Shown piece by piece: positions 53,131-62,990 of a stretch of DNA of 64,000 bases. Origin of the DNA: Pseudalkalibacillus sp045920555. Its GTDB lineage: Bacteria > Bacillota > Bacilli > Bacillales > Fictibacillaceae. Position 1 is the first letter of the stretch; each line of letters starts with the position of its first letter. Location of the stretch: positions 4,092,001 through 4,156,000 of the forward strand of contig NZ_CP174509.1 of assembly GCF_045920555.1 (NCBI RefSeq), written 5' to 3'. The position numbers were made by a program, and so were the translations under genes. The notes below the pieces were generated by a model. That model made no database searches. It worked only from the letters and a program-made list of their open reading frames with translations, and was not told the origin of the DNA.

Positions 53131-54723
53131 ATTGCTTTTAGCTTGATAAACAGTCGAGTTGTTCACAACGGTTTTCACTACTTTAATATTCGGAATTTCT
53201 TCTGGGTCCATATGGAACAAGTCTCCATTCAAAATCGTGAAATCAGCACTATATCCTTTTTCGATCATCCCATTTTCGTTTTCTTTTCCGATGGCATAGG
53301 CGCTTCCCCTGGTATATAATTCAACAGCTTCAAATACAGACAATTTTTGTTCTGGATAAAAGCCTTCGTGTTTATCTCCATGCTTTTTACGCATGACTGC
53401 TGCATAGATCGTCAATAACGGATCAGCCGTCTCGATCGGCGCATCTGAACCAGCGGCACATGGAATCCCTTCTTTTAATAACGTTTTCCAGGCAAAACTG
53501 TACTTCATACGAGCTTCCCCTAAGCGTTCGATCACCCATGGGAAATCAGATGCAACAAAGTGAGGCTGGATATCAATGATTACAGGGACCTTTTTCAAGC
53601 GTTCCAACAAATCCGGACGAACAACCTGACCATGGACGAAACGATCTCTTAACCCTTCTGGAGGCGGATGTTCTTCAACCGCATAAAGTGCAAATTCCAA
53701 AGCGAGATCCCCAATCGTATGGATTGCAACTGGCATTTGATAATGACGCGCCTTTTTGACCAGCTCCTTCAGCTCGGTTAATGAATGGATCGCTACCCCA
53801 TATGTTTCTGGCATATCATTATAAGGTTTACTCAAATAAGCCGTACGTCCGCCAAGGGCTCCATCCGCAAAAATCTTCATCGCCCCGAGCTCGACCAGCC
53901 CATTCGAATGCCCGAACTTCAAGCCTTCCTCATGCATATCCTTCACTACTTCATGATGAACCAAAAGATTTGCTTTGAACTGAAGCTGATCAGGATTGAG
54001 TATATCCAGGAAGGCCTGGTGTGTTCGTTTAAACCCACCATAATAATTGAGATCCTCAGTGTGTCCGCCAACAAGTCCAAGACGGGTGAGATCCTGGACT
54101 GAAGTCCTAAGAGCACGATGCAAATAGTCCTCCGTCACTTGTGGAAGGGCATCTTTCACCAATTCCTGAGCTTTATCCAGTAAAAACCCGGTTGGGGTAC
54201 CATTGGAATCCCTGACGATGACACCTCCCGGTGGGTCCTCAGTTTCCTCGGTGATCCCTGCAATCTCCAAAGCCTTTGAATTTGCAAGCAAAGCATGGCG
54301 ACAGATCCGGGTCAGCATCATCGGATGATGAGGCGCGATTTCATCTAGTTCCAACCGGTGGAATATTTTTCGATCCATAAAGTTATTTTCATTCCAGCCT
54401 TCACCGATAATCCAATCCCTAATAGAGGTTGTATACACTTTCTCTCTTAAGGTGGTTTTCATTTCTTCAGCTGACATCACTTCAGAGAGGTCCAAACGTA
54501 ATAGTTTTTCTCCATGGCCAATCATATGTAAATGGCTATCGACAAAGCCTGGATACATGATTGCTCCTTGTAAATCCTCGATATGGTCGATTTTATATTC
54601 CTCTTCAAGCCGGAAACGGTCACCCCGATCAATAATTTTATCCTCTTCAACCAAAACAGCTTCGACTTTATCAAATTCATGCTTCATCGTATAAATTGTG
54701 CCGTTTGTCCACAACGTTTTCAT
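53119..54723 (-). CDS. ytcJ: amidohydrolase-family protein YtcJ
   Basis: Predicted metal-dependent hydrolase with a YtcJ-like TIM barrel (amidohydrolase 3 type); the substrate is unknown. The metal-site motif GFVDSHLHMIG lies near residue 58-68. VAIHTIGDLALE and the late aspartate in GSDAPIETADPL complete the site. The 534 residues match. The last codons are supplied by an R4 repeat unit. It sits between nadK and ytcI as in B. subtilis, but the genes that follow here are extra. Confidence 0.92.
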   Translation of the reverse strand: MKTLWTNGTIYTMKHEFDKVEAVLVEEDKIIDRGDRFRLEEEYKIDHIEDLQGAIMYPGFVDSHLHMIGHGEKLLRLDLSEVMSAEEMKTTLREKVYTTSIRDWIIGEGWNENNFMDRKIFHRLELDEIAPHHPMMLTRICRHALLANSKALEIAGITEETEDPPGGVIVRDSNGTPTGFLLDKAQELVKDALPQVTEDYLHRALRTSVQDLTRLGLVGGHTEDLNYYGGFKRTHQAFLDILNPDQLQFKANLLVHHEVVKDMHEEGLKFGHSNGLVELGAMKIFADGALGGRTAYLSKPYNDMPETYGVAIHSLTELKELVKKARHYQMPVAIHTIGDLALEFALYAVEEHPPPEGLRDRFVHGQVVRPDLLERLKKVPVIIDIQPHFVASDFPWVIERLGEARMKYSFAWKTLLKEGIPCAAGSDAPIETADPLLTIYAAVMRKKHGDKHEGFYPEQKLSVFEAVELYTRGSAYAIGKENENGMIEKGYSADFTILNGDLFHMDPEEIPNIKVVKTVVNNSTVYQAKSNEKF

Positions 54724-54969
54724 CTTTACACCTCAATTACAGTCCTCATTTGTATCAGCATACCTAAGATTTTCTAGGAAATCTAGAGAAACGGAAAGAG
54801 GATTGTATGGTCCCGCCCTTATGTAAAATAAATGTGGGGAACAAATCAGCACCTTTTCACAGATTATTTTAAAAAGGTAAACTTCACTAAACACGTATAG
54901 TAATGCAAAAAGTTCACAACATTTTACTGCTATACTATCTTTGATCAAATTTTTTCGGAGGTAGGAATT

Positions 54970-55419
54970 ATGACTAATAAATTAAAGAATACATTCGGGA
55001 TGCCTATTGGTTTCCTTTCTCTTCTGGCTCTACTTGGTGTTCCACGTGTCATCGCCCATTATTTGAAATGGATAGAACCTGGTAGTTTAGCGAATATGCT
55101 GTTGGCAATCATTCCACCAATCATCTGGATCTTTGTTGTTGTATGGAAAAAAGAAGAAAGCCCTTTTAAAACATTATTATGGATAGGAATATTCTACGGA
55201 ATCTTATTAGGTATTACACACCAAATTTTTTGGCATAGATCCTTTGAGGAACCTCCAGTATTAGGTGGCAATTTATCAAACATACCTCCTTTTCTAAACG
55301 AGTTGATCACAAGGACTTTCGGTTTTTTCAGCAGTGTGATCACAGGAAGTATTTTGGGAGTGATTTTAGGTCTTATCGGTTCTTTGATAAATCGTTTCCG
55401 TTCATCACCTTGTTCCTAA
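54970..55419 (+). CDS. predicted membrane protein, unknown family
   Basis: One hundred forty-nine residues with four hydrophobic segments: IGFLSLLALLGVPRVIAHYL, LANMLLAIIPPIIWIFVVVW, LLWIGIFYGILLGITHQIF and VITGSILGVILGLIGSLI. GGAGG lies 9 bases before the ATG. It converges with the frameshifted kinase gene and has no recognisable homologue. It is in the accessory patch that I do not recall from B. subtilis. Confidence 0.75.
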   Translation: MTNKLKNTFGMPIGFLSLLALLGVPRVIAHYLKWIEPGSLANMLLAIIPPIIWIFVVVWKKEESPFKTLLWIGIFYGILLGITHQIFWHRSFEEPPVLGGNLSNIPPFLNELITRTFGFFSSVITGSILGVILGLIGSLINRFRSSPCS

Positions 55420-55433
55420 GCAGTGACCACCTT

Positions 55434-56782
55434 TCACGTTTTATATGGAAGTCTTACAATGAAACTTGTTCCTTTATTCAGCATGCTCTCCACATCAATT
55501 TTTCCATTGTGGGCAAGCACATATTCCTTTGCAATGGCCAAGCCTAGTCCACTACCGCCACTGTTGCGCTGACGTGCCTGATCAGTACGGTAAAAACGAT
55601 TGAAAAGATTAGGTATGTGTTTAGGATCAATACCCATCCCTGTATCTGTTATGAGAATTTTTAAGAAATCCTCCTCTCCAGGAGAATTTCCTTATCGATA
55701 CTGACAGTCACAGTTCCTCCAGCAGGAGTATAACGAATTGCATTGGTAAGCAGGTTCAAGAAAACCTGCATGATTCGGTTCGGGTCGACGACAATGGTGG
55801 TATTATCTGTAAAAGATGACAAACTTACCAGAATACCTTTATCTTCTGTATCCTGTTCAATACGGTCTATAATTCTCTGGAATATCCATACAATATCAGT
55901 AGGAGTGGGATTAAGTGGAAGTTTTTTAGCTTCGGCTAGTGAAAGGGATCGTAGGTCTTCCACAAGCCGAGTCAATCGGATCAATTCGTCCTGCAAGGGC
56001 AATAGGGATTTAGGACGGATCGACTGACCGGATTGCTGCAGATAATCAAGCTTTCCACTTATGATGGTTAAGGGGGTCCTTAGTTCGTGAGCGATATCAG
56101 CGGTCATATTCTTACGTACAATTTCAGCATCCTTTAGCTGTTTAGACATTTGATTGAAGGCTTTAGTCACAGTTGCATATTCATCTTTCGTGACAACAGG
56201 TGCTTCAACGCCATAATCACCCTTACCCAATTGTTCAATTGATGAAATGATACTGTAAAGCGGTTTAGTCAGCTTTTTAGATAACCAATGAGCTCCCAAA
56301 ATAGCAATAAGGACGAAAAGAAAGGAAGATAGCAATAGTAAAAAGCTTACAGAACTACTTATTCCTATACGTATTTTGGATATGCTGGCTATCTCGGGAT
56401 CGTGATAGTATAGGTGTGCTATCGTTTCTTCATCCAGCTGTATCCGTTTATAATATCCCAGACGTCTAATCTCTTTACCTTCAGCATTTCCATAGGAGTA
56501 TATATCGGCGTCTTCTGGAGATGACAATAGGACACTGATATTCTTTTTACCATTCAACCTTTCATCAAGTTGAATCTGGTTTATACCTTTCCATGAATAA
56601 TCATTGTTTTGATAATAACTGATGAACAAGCTGTTCAATTCCTTCATTTCCTTGCTTCTATCAACTTCTAACATTCTTTCAATGATCGGTTTTACGACCA
56701 AATGAGTCGTAGCTACAAACATCCCCCCCATAGCAATGATTATAGAAGTCATTGCTAAAAAGAGCTTTCGTCTTACATTCAT
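55434..56782 (-). pseudogene. sensor histidine kinase, frameshifted in the ATPase domain
   Basis: The first part (55661-56782) encodes two membrane segments (about residues 9-31 and 142-164), a HAMP linker, the phospho-acceptor His232 in MTADIAHELRTPLTI, and the N box NLLTNAIRYTPAGG. The frame then ends in ERRIS-stop. The rest of the ATPase domain (DTGMGIDPKHIP, GSGLGLAIAKEYVL, GTSFIVRLP) continues in another frame, 55434 to about 55680. One extra base (or two missing) near 55670-55685, in a GGAGAGGAGGA stretch, explains this. As written, the protein would lack the G1 and G2 ATP boxes and be inactive. A sequencing error is possible. The partner regulator is intact. Confidence 0.88.
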
Positions 56783-57468
56783 GATAACTGATCACCAAAC
56801 CGGTAACCGAACCCATATACTGTTTCTATGTAAATCGGGCTAGATGGGTCATCTTCAACTTTCCTTCGAAGACGGCTGATATGAGCATCAACTGTTCTTT
56901 CATCATTAAGGATATCTTCTTCAAGTGCAGTTTGAAGAAGTTGTAACCGGCTGTACACAATGCCTGGTTTAGTGGCCAGGGTATGAAGCAGCCTGAATTC
57001 AGTTGGTGTCAACAATATTTCTTCTCCCCGTTTCCATACACGGTATTGGGATTCGGAGATTGTAAGTTCACCTCTCTCTATGTTTTGTTCCATAGTTTCT
57101 TCTTCTGAAACCCTACGTAATACAGAGCGGATCCTTGCTGTAAGTTCACGTAAAGAAAAAGGTTTTGTGATGTAATCATCTGCTCCGACTTCTAAACCGA
57201 TAACCTTATCTATCTCATCTGTACGAGCAGTAACCATTATTACCCCGATTCTACTCATTTTTCTAAGTTGCTGGCATACTTCAATCCCACTCATCTCCGG
57301 CATCATCCAATCCAGGACTGCAATAGATGGTTTAGATTTACGTGCTTTTTCTAATGCCTCCAATCCATTTTTCGCAGTTATGATGTCAAAACCTTCTTGG
57401 CGTAAAAAGGGTTCGATAAACTCAAGTACTTGGTCTTCATCATCAGCAAGCAATACAGTATGAGCCAT
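56779..57468 (-). CDS. OmpR-family response regulator
   Basis: Receiver domain with Asp53 in IAVLDWMMPEMSG and Lys in DYITKPFS; winged-helix output domain with ERTVDAHISRLRRKVEDD. The 229 residues are typical. Its end overlaps the kinase start by 4 bases (ATGA), so they are a pair. The regulon is unknown; the divergent membrane gene at 57679 is a plausible target. Confidence 0.93.
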   Translation of the reverse strand: MAHTVLLADDEDQVLEFIEPFLRQEGFDIITAKNGLEALEKARKSKPSIAVLDWMMPEMSGIEVCQQLRKMSRIGVIMVTARTDEIDKVIGLEVGADDYITKPFSLRELTARIRSVLRRVSEEETMEQNIERGELTISESQYRVWKRGEEILLTPTEFRLLHTLATKPGIVYSRLQLLQTALEEDILNDERTVDAHISRLRRKVEDDPSSPIYIETVYGFGYRFGDQLS

Positions 57469-57678
57469 TTATAACACGTCCTTTCTTCTGTATTTTCTCA
57501 TAATATGACGAAGGAGCATTGGATTTTTGATAATTTCATGGATACCGTAATAATTCGTCAAACAATCACAACATTTCATTGATATATTCTTTCTTAGGAT
57601 GGTGGACGCGATGTGTTTGTTGTCTGATGTTCGGCAAAACTTCCTTACCAAATGATTGGAAGAAGGAGATGATTATAT

Positions 57679-58185
57679 ATGAAACAAAAAATAGCTTTTT
57701 TATCAATCTTATCCCATTTATGGGTTCAACTGATTCTTTTGGGCAGTATTTTGCTAGATACATTTATGGTTTATCCTAATATTTTTCATGACATTCCTGA
57801 ATCGTTTGAAACAGCTTTAGATTTTATGGCGGTGGCAAGTCCACATACTTACTTTCCACCACTTGGTCTGTTAAGCTATATAACTGGTTTGTTAGCTGTA
57901 TCCTTAGGCTGGAATGTTAAATCCGCCCGTTACTGGATCTTGGGAAGTGTTTTCATGATAGTATGTGAAGGGGCATCTTCCATTATTTTTGAATGGCCGC
58001 GTAACGAAATCATGTTCATTGAGGGAGTGGATGTTCATTCTGTCGATTTTTTGAAGAAGACTGCTAAGGAATTCCTTATCGTTCATGGCTTTCGTGTAGC
58101 TTTCAATGTCATTGGTTCGGTACTAATTTTTACAGGATTTATGAAGTTTTATAAGCACATTCTTCTTTCTAGACAAGTGGATTAA
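57679..58185 (+). CDS. predicted four-helix membrane protein
   Basis: One hundred sixty-eight residues; membrane segments near 8-28, 59-76, 87-103 and 137-155. GAAGGAGA lies 11 bases before the ATG. Family not recognised. Being divergent from the response regulator suggests co-regulation. A bidirectional terminator separates it from ytcI. Confidence 0.75.
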   Translation: MKQKIAFLSILSHLWVQLILLGSILLDTFMVYPNIFHDIPESFETALDFMAVASPHTYFPPLGLLSYITGLLAVSLGWNVKSARYWILGSVFMIVCEGASSIIFEWPRNEIMFIEGVDVHSVDFLKKTAKEFLIVHGFRVAFNVIGSVLIFTGFMKFYKHILLSRQVD

Positions 58186-58222
58186 AGATTTATCCAGGTT
58201 CAGAGGTCTTGGTTTGATATCC

Positions 58223-58263
58223 AAAAAGGCTATCCCATAAATTGTAATGGGATAACCTTTTTA
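58223..58263. terminator. bidirectional terminator
   Basis: Stem AAAAAGG-ct-ATCCCAT / ATGGGAT-aa-CCTTTTT with loop AAATTGTA. It serves both the 168-residue membrane protein gene and ytcI. Confidence 0.88.
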
Positions 58264-58290
58264 AGTTTAGAATAAACACTTTTTATCGTG

Positions 58291-59880
58291 TTAATTTACT
58301 GTCGTTTTGTTTTCTTTCATCCTCAACTCGACCCGCCGAATCTTACCCGAAGTCGTTTTCGGGAGTTCCTCGATAAATTCGATTTTACGCGGATATTTAT
58401 AAGGTGCGGTAAGTTTTTTCACATGGTCTTGCAGAGCTGGTATCAACTCCTCCGATGAAGCTTCTGACGGGTTTTTCAACACAATGAAGGCTTTTACTAT
58501 ATGTCCACGGACCTCATCGGGACTTCCAACAACCGCACATTCTTTTACTGAAGGATGCTTGACGAGTGCATCTTCAACTTCGAATGGTCCTATCGTATAG
58601 CCTGAACTGATGATGATATCATCTCCTCTGCCCTCGAACCAGAAGTATCCGTCTTCATCTTTTTTCGCTTTGTCACCTGTCAGATAATAATCACCACGGA
58701 AGGCCATCCTTGTCCGTTCTTGATCTTTGTAATATTCTTTGAACAGAGCCGGTGCATCTCGATGGACAGCGATATCTCCTACCTCACCGACATTAACGGG
58801 CTTTCCTTCGTCATCGATGATTTCAACACGGTTTCCAGGCGTCGGTTTGCCCATTGATCCAGGGCGGACTTCCATTCCTTCCACAATACCGACTAGCAAT
58901 GTATTCTCTGTCTGGCCATAACCATCCCGGACAGTAATATTGAAATAGTTGCGGAAAATGTCGATGACTTTACGGTTCAATGGTTCTCCGGCTGAGACAG
59001 CACTTCTCAAACTTGAAAGATTGTAATCCTTCAAGTTATCTACTTTAGCCATCAACCTGTACTCAGTCGGTGTACAGCAAAGGACGTTGATCTGTTCCTT
59101 CTCCAACAACTCCAAATACGTATTGGGGTCGAATTTGCCGTTGTAGACAAACCCTGTCGAACCAGTACCGAGAACAGATACGAATGGACTCCAAATCCAC
59201 TTTTGCCATCCTGGACCAGCAGTCGCCCATACAATATCTCCTTCTTTAATGTTCAGCCAAGATTTAGATGCAGTCCGAATATGTGCATAAGTCCATCCAT
59301 GTGTGTGGACGACACCTTTTGGCTGACCTGTCGTTCCGGATGTATACGATAGAAAGGCTATATCGTCGCTGTTGGTCGTCGGCAGTTCAACAGATCGATC
59401 TAGCGATTGGATCACTTCCTCGATCATCGACCATCCATCAACGTTTCCTCCAACTGAAATTTTATGTTCCAAGCTTTCTATAGGATCTTCAATTCCATCA
59501 ATAAGAGAAGTCAATGGTTCATAAGCGATGACCGCCTTCACTTCCCCGTGATTGATCCGATAACTTAAATCTTTAGGCCTGAGCATCTCAGAACAAGGAA
59601 TGACAACGAGACCTGATTTCAAAATTGCAAGGTACACTTTATACGTGTCAATCAAGCGCGGCATCATGACGAGAACGCGGTCACCTTTGCCCAATCCTAA
59701 AGTTAGGAGAGCCTTTGCTAAATCATTTGCTTGATGAAATAACTCTTTGTACGTTATTTCATCTACTGCACCCTTTTCGCTACGACACTTGATTACTATA
59801 CGTGATGGGTCGCTCGCAAACTTTTCCATTTCTTCAGCTGCATTGTACTGTTGAGGAGCAATTAATGTTTGGTTGTTCAA
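58291..59880 (-). CDS. ytcI: AMP-forming acyl-CoA synthetase YtcI
   Basis: Activates a carboxylic acid as acyl-AMP and transfers it to CoA. The family signature SYTSGTTGQPKGVVHTHG, the Y-GQTE motif DGYGQTENT, the hinge YYLTGDKAKKDEDGYFWFEG and the C-terminal catalytic lysine in LPKTTSGKIRR are all present. The 529 residues match B. subtilis YtcI (about 531). The substrate is uncertain: acetate-like or medium-chain acids are the family options. Confidence 0.9.
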   Translation of the reverse strand: MNNQTLIAPQQYNAAEEMEKFASDPSRIVIKCRSEKGAVDEITYKELFHQANDLAKALLTLGLGKGDRVLVMMPRLIDTYKVYLAILKSGLVVIPCSEMLRPKDLSYRINHGEVKAVIAYEPLTSLIDGIEDPIESLEHKISVGGNVDGWSMIEEVIQSLDRSVELPTTNSDDIAFLSYTSGTTGQPKGVVHTHGWTYAHIRTASKSWLNIKEGDIVWATAGPGWQKWIWSPFVSVLGTGSTGFVYNGKFDPNTYLELLEKEQINVLCCTPTEYRLMAKVDNLKDYNLSSLRSAVSAGEPLNRKVIDIFRNYFNITVRDGYGQTENTLLVGIVEGMEVRPGSMGKPTPGNRVEIIDDEGKPVNVGEVGDIAVHRDAPALFKEYYKDQERTRMAFRGDYYLTGDKAKKDEDGYFWFEGRGDDIIISSGYTIGPFEVEDALVKHPSVKECAVVGSPDEVRGHIVKAFIVLKNPSEASSEELIPALQDHVKKLTAPYKYPRKIEFIEELPKTTSGKIRRVELRMKENKTTVN

Positions 59881-59960
59881 AGCGGACGCCTCCTTATGTA
59901 TTCATTTACACTCTCTATTATACATAATTTTTAGAATATTTCCATTTTGTGTGATGAAGT

Positions 59961-59991
59961 ATGAAGAAAGGCCAGCATCATGTGCTGACCT
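59961..59991 (-). terminator. sspA terminator
   Basis: Minus-strand perfect 9-bp stem AGGTCAGCA / TGCTGGCCT (one G-U) with a CATGA loop, followed by TTCTT. Confidence 0.8.
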
Positions 59992-60026
59992 GTATTCCAT
60001 CAATATAAGATTTGTAGAGCTGTGAG

Positions 60027-60218
60027 TTACTTTTGAGGTTGTTGACCTTGAGCCATAGCAACTAGACGCTTAGTGATTTCTCCACCAACAGATCCGTTAG
60101 CGCGCGATGGTGAGTCAGGACCAAGTTGTACTCCGAATTCAGAAGCAATCTCAGTTTTCATAGCGTTAAGAGCTTGTTCAGCTCCCGGTACTACTAATTT
60201 GTTTGATTGACGAGCCAT
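60027..60218 (-). CDS. sspA: alpha/beta-type small acid-soluble spore protein
   Basis: Coats and protects spore DNA and is later degraded by the GPR protease. I chose the ATG at 60218, 7 bases after AAAGGAGGTG; the GTG three codons earlier is inside the ribosome site. The 63 residues show the GPR cleavage motif TEIASEFGV near residues 23-31 and the DNA-contact segment ANGSVGGEITKRLVAMAQ. It lies between ytcI and thiI, like sspA of B. subtilis. Sigma-G control is expected; the candidate boxes upstream are too weak to mark. Confidence 0.95.
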   Translation of the reverse strand: MARQSNKLVVPGAEQALNAMKTEIASEFGVQLGPDSPSRANGSVGGEITKRLVAMAQGQQPQK

Positions 60219-60309
60219 GATATTCACCTCCTTTGTTACCCATAGGTTACGGAGGTACAGTTGAATTCATACTCGCTTAAGAGTGGTAAATCTTGAAAGG
60301 ACAGGTTGG

Positions 60310-61518
60310 TTAAAACAAGTCCTCATACGCATCATGATGAGTTTCTGCGTCTTCTTTAAAATAAGCTGTTTCGGTATTCGCCACAGCTTCGTTTACAAGC
60401 GCATCGATTTCCATATATTGTTCAAATCGATTCGCCTTTTCGCGTCTTGGTTTTGTTTTGGGAGCAGATGGCAAGAACACTGTACAACAATCCTCGTATG
60501 GGCGGATAGAAATATCGTAGGTTCCGATTTTTCTGGAGATCCCCATGATTTCAATTTTATCCATCGTGATCAATGGCCGGATAATTGGCAAATTCGTCAC
60601 CTCATTGATCGTATTCATGCTGGATAAGGTTTGACTTGCTACCTGTCCCAGGCTTTCGCCTGTGGCGATTGCCAGAGCATCATTTTTTGCGGCTAATTGC
60701 TCTGTAATCCGAAGCATATACCGACGCATGATGGTCATGCTGTAATTATCGGGAATTTGTTTTTTTATCGCTTTCTGGATGTCTGTAAAAGGAACTACAT
60801 GCATTTTGATCGTTCCACCGAATTTCGTAAGAACTTGTGTCAGATCCTCGACCTTTTGTCTTGCTCTTTCACTTGTAAAAGGAGGACTGTGAAAATGAAC
60901 CATTTCCAGACGGATTCCCCGTTTCATTGTCAGGTATCCAGCTACAGGACTATCAATGCCACCAGATAACATCAGCATGACTTTACCGCTGCTACCGATC
61001 GGCAATCCCCCAGCACCGGGATAATCGATGCAACTGATATAAGTTGCTTCCGGTTTGATCTCCACTTTTATTTCTACATCAGGATGATGAACATCTACTG
61101 TAATGTTTTCGGAATTTTTAAGAACATAACCACCGATCAAATGATTCAACTCCTGTGAATCATGCGGATACTGTTTATAATTACGTTTGGTGGAAACCTT
61201 GAATGTCTTTACAGAAGGACCTGCTTCTCTTAAAGCTTCAAGTGCTGTCTTTTGGATGTTTTCCAATTCAAGATCAGTTTTAACGGCAAGGGTTAATCCT
61301 TGGATTCCGAATATTTCTTGCAATTTTTCTACGATCGGTTCATGATTTTCACCGTTCAACTCAATGTACATACGATCAAACGCTTTTTTTACTGTAACAC
61401 CTTCAAAAGGCTTAAATTTTCTTCGGATCGTATCCCTTAGTTGGTTTACAAAATGGTGTCTGTTTTTCCCTTTAAGTGACAACTCACCGTATTTGACTAT
61501 GATATGGTCGTAAATCAT
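60310..61518 (-). CDS. thiI: tRNA 4-thiouridine synthase / thiamine thiazole sulfurtransferase ThiI
   Basis: Adenylates tRNA U8 for thiolation and takes part in thiazole sulfur transfer. An N-terminal THUMP domain is followed by the PP-loop VMLMLSGGIDSPVAGYL near residue 178-194. The 402 residues stop before the rhodanese domain seen in E. coli ThiI (482), as is normal in Bacillus, where a dedicated cysteine desulfurase delivers sulfur. That desulfurase gene is directly upstream with a 4-base gap. Confidence 0.97.
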   Translation of the reverse strand: MIYDHIIVKYGELSLKGKNRHHFVNQLRDTIRRKFKPFEGVTVKKAFDRMYIELNGENHEPIVEKLQEIFGIQGLTLAVKTDLELENIQKTALEALREAGPSVKTFKVSTKRNYKQYPHDSQELNHLIGGYVLKNSENITVDVHHPDVEIKVEIKPEATYISCIDYPGAGGLPIGSSGKVMLMLSGGIDSPVAGYLTMKRGIRLEMVHFHSPPFTSERARQKVEDLTQVLTKFGGTIKMHVVPFTDIQKAIKKQIPDNYSMTIMRRYMLRITEQLAAKNDALAIATGESLGQVASQTLSSMNTINEVTNLPIIRPLITMDKIEIMGISRKIGTYDISIRPYEDCCTVFLPSAPKTKPRREKANRFEQYMEIDALVNEAVANTETAYFKEDAETHHDAYEDLF

Positions 61519-61522
61519 ATTA

Positions 61523-62665
61523 TTACCTCATTACTTTCGTTAAATTGTGCAGAACTTCCTCAAGGATGGTAATGAAACGCTCTCCTTCACTTTCTGTATT
61601 ATCAAAGCTCAGGCTTACTCGGATGGCGCTGCTGGCCCGTTCTAGCTCATGGCCTGTAGCTTCCAATACCCTGCTGACTTCTGTTGACTTCGAGGAGCAA
61701 GCAGATTTCGTTGAGACAAAAACATCTTTTTCTTCTAAAGCATGGATTAGTACTTCTGGTTTGATACCCGGAACGGAAAAATTGATGATATGGGGGGCAC
61801 TTTTCTCTTCAGGTGTATTTAGGACAACCCCTTCAATCTCCGATAATTTCGAACGTAATAAACGATTCAATCTCAGAAGCCCCTCCATCTGATCTTTTGA
61901 TTTCTCCATCGTCAATCGAAGAGCTTTTGCCATCGCGATGATTCCAGGTATGTTCTCTGTGCCAGCCCGGTGTTTATACTCCTGTAAGCCACCGTGAAGG
62001 AGTGGGGATATCTTTATACCATTACGGACATATAGGATTCCAACACCTTTTGGACCATGGAATTTATGGCTCGATAAGGAACATAAATCAACCCCGGATT
62101 GCTCATACTGAAGAGGGACTTTTCCTATACCCTGGACGTGATCGACATGGAAAAAGATCTTCGGATGTTTCTTAAGGAATTGACCGATTTCCTGAATTGG
62201 TTGAATCGTTCCCAATTCATTATTGACATGCATGACTGAAACAAGAATCGTATCATGTCTGATGGCGTTATGGAGGTTTTGTATTGAGACATGTCCATTC
62301 CTATCGACTGGTAGAAATGTAACGTCAAATCCGAGTTGCTCCAGCTGTCTGAATGATTCATAACAGGAAGCATGTTCAATTTCAGTTGTGATCAGATGTT
62401 TCCCGCGTGTCTGATGTTCAATCGCAATCCCTTTTATCGCCAAGTTATTCGCTTCTGTTCCACCTGAAGTAAATATAATCTCGGCAGGCTTTACTCGTAG
62501 AAGACCAGCAATTTGATTTCGAGCAGTGCTGATCAACTTTTCCACTTCTCCTCCCAATCGGTGAATCGAAGAAGGATTCGCGAAGTAATTCTCGGAGACC
62601 GTCATATATGTCTTCAGAGCTTCAGGATAAGGTTTTGTTGTTGCACTATTATCGAAATAAATCAT
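61523..62665 (-). CDS. iscS: cysteine desulfurase, NifZ/IscS type, partner of ThiI
   Basis: Pyridoxal-phosphate enzyme that takes sulfur from cysteine. The PLP lysine is Lys201 in SLSSHKFHGPKG and the active cysteine is Cys322 in STKSACSSKSTE. The 380 residues match. In B. subtilis the gene in this position is nifZ and serves ThiI; the tight coupling to thiI here supports the same role. Divergent from brnQ. Confidence 0.94.
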   Translation of the reverse strand: MIYFDNSATTKPYPEALKTYMTVSENYFANPSSIHRLGGEVEKLISTARNQIAGLLRVKPAEIIFTSGGTEANNLAIKGIAIEHQTRGKHLITTEIEHASCYESFRQLEQLGFDVTFLPVDRNGHVSIQNLHNAIRHDTILVSVMHVNNELGTIQPIQEIGQFLKKHPKIFFHVDHVQGIGKVPLQYEQSGVDLCSLSSHKFHGPKGVGILYVRNGIKISPLLHGGLQEYKHRAGTENIPGIIAMAKALRLTMEKSKDQMEGLLRLNRLLRSKLSEIEGVVLNTPEEKSAPHIINFSVPGIKPEVLIHALEEKDVFVSTKSACSSKSTEVSRVLEATGHELERASSAIRVSLSFDNTESEGERFITILEEVLHNLTKVMR

Positions 62666-62990
62666 TGTTACTTTACCCCTTTGAATATCGTATTACTGCA
62701 TCATTTAATAATAGCATATATAGGCTTGATTCCAAACCACAGAATTAAAACACCATTGTTCGACATGATGTGACAAGAAAACTTTTCTTCTTATAGACGT
62801 TTCACTTACTATTTTCAGAAGAAAAACGTTATATATGCAAGAAATATAGAGATGTTAAAACATTATGAATCAATACAATTTTTCAACTTTTTTCTAAAGT
62901 GTCTATTTTATATAAAGATTATGTTAAGCTTTAACCGATTTTAGAAAACTCAATGATTTCAGTCGATAATTGTCACGGAGGTTTTACAGC
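62666..62990. other. divergent promoter region between iscS and brnQ
   Basis: AT-rich gap of 325 bases. No repeat from the families above and no convincing open frame were seen. A possible BrnQ promoter lies near 62880-62915 but its boxes are weak. Confidence 0.35.

Noticed and set aside
55650..55700. Programmed frameshift in the histidine kinase
   Set aside because: No slippery heptamer lies in the zero frame before the stop, despite a Shine-Dalgarno-like stretch. A mutation or sequencing error is simpler.
57469..57651. Minus-strand 60-residue frame upstream of the response regulator
   Set aside because: It spans the divergent promoter region, lacks a ribosome site and has no recognisable features.
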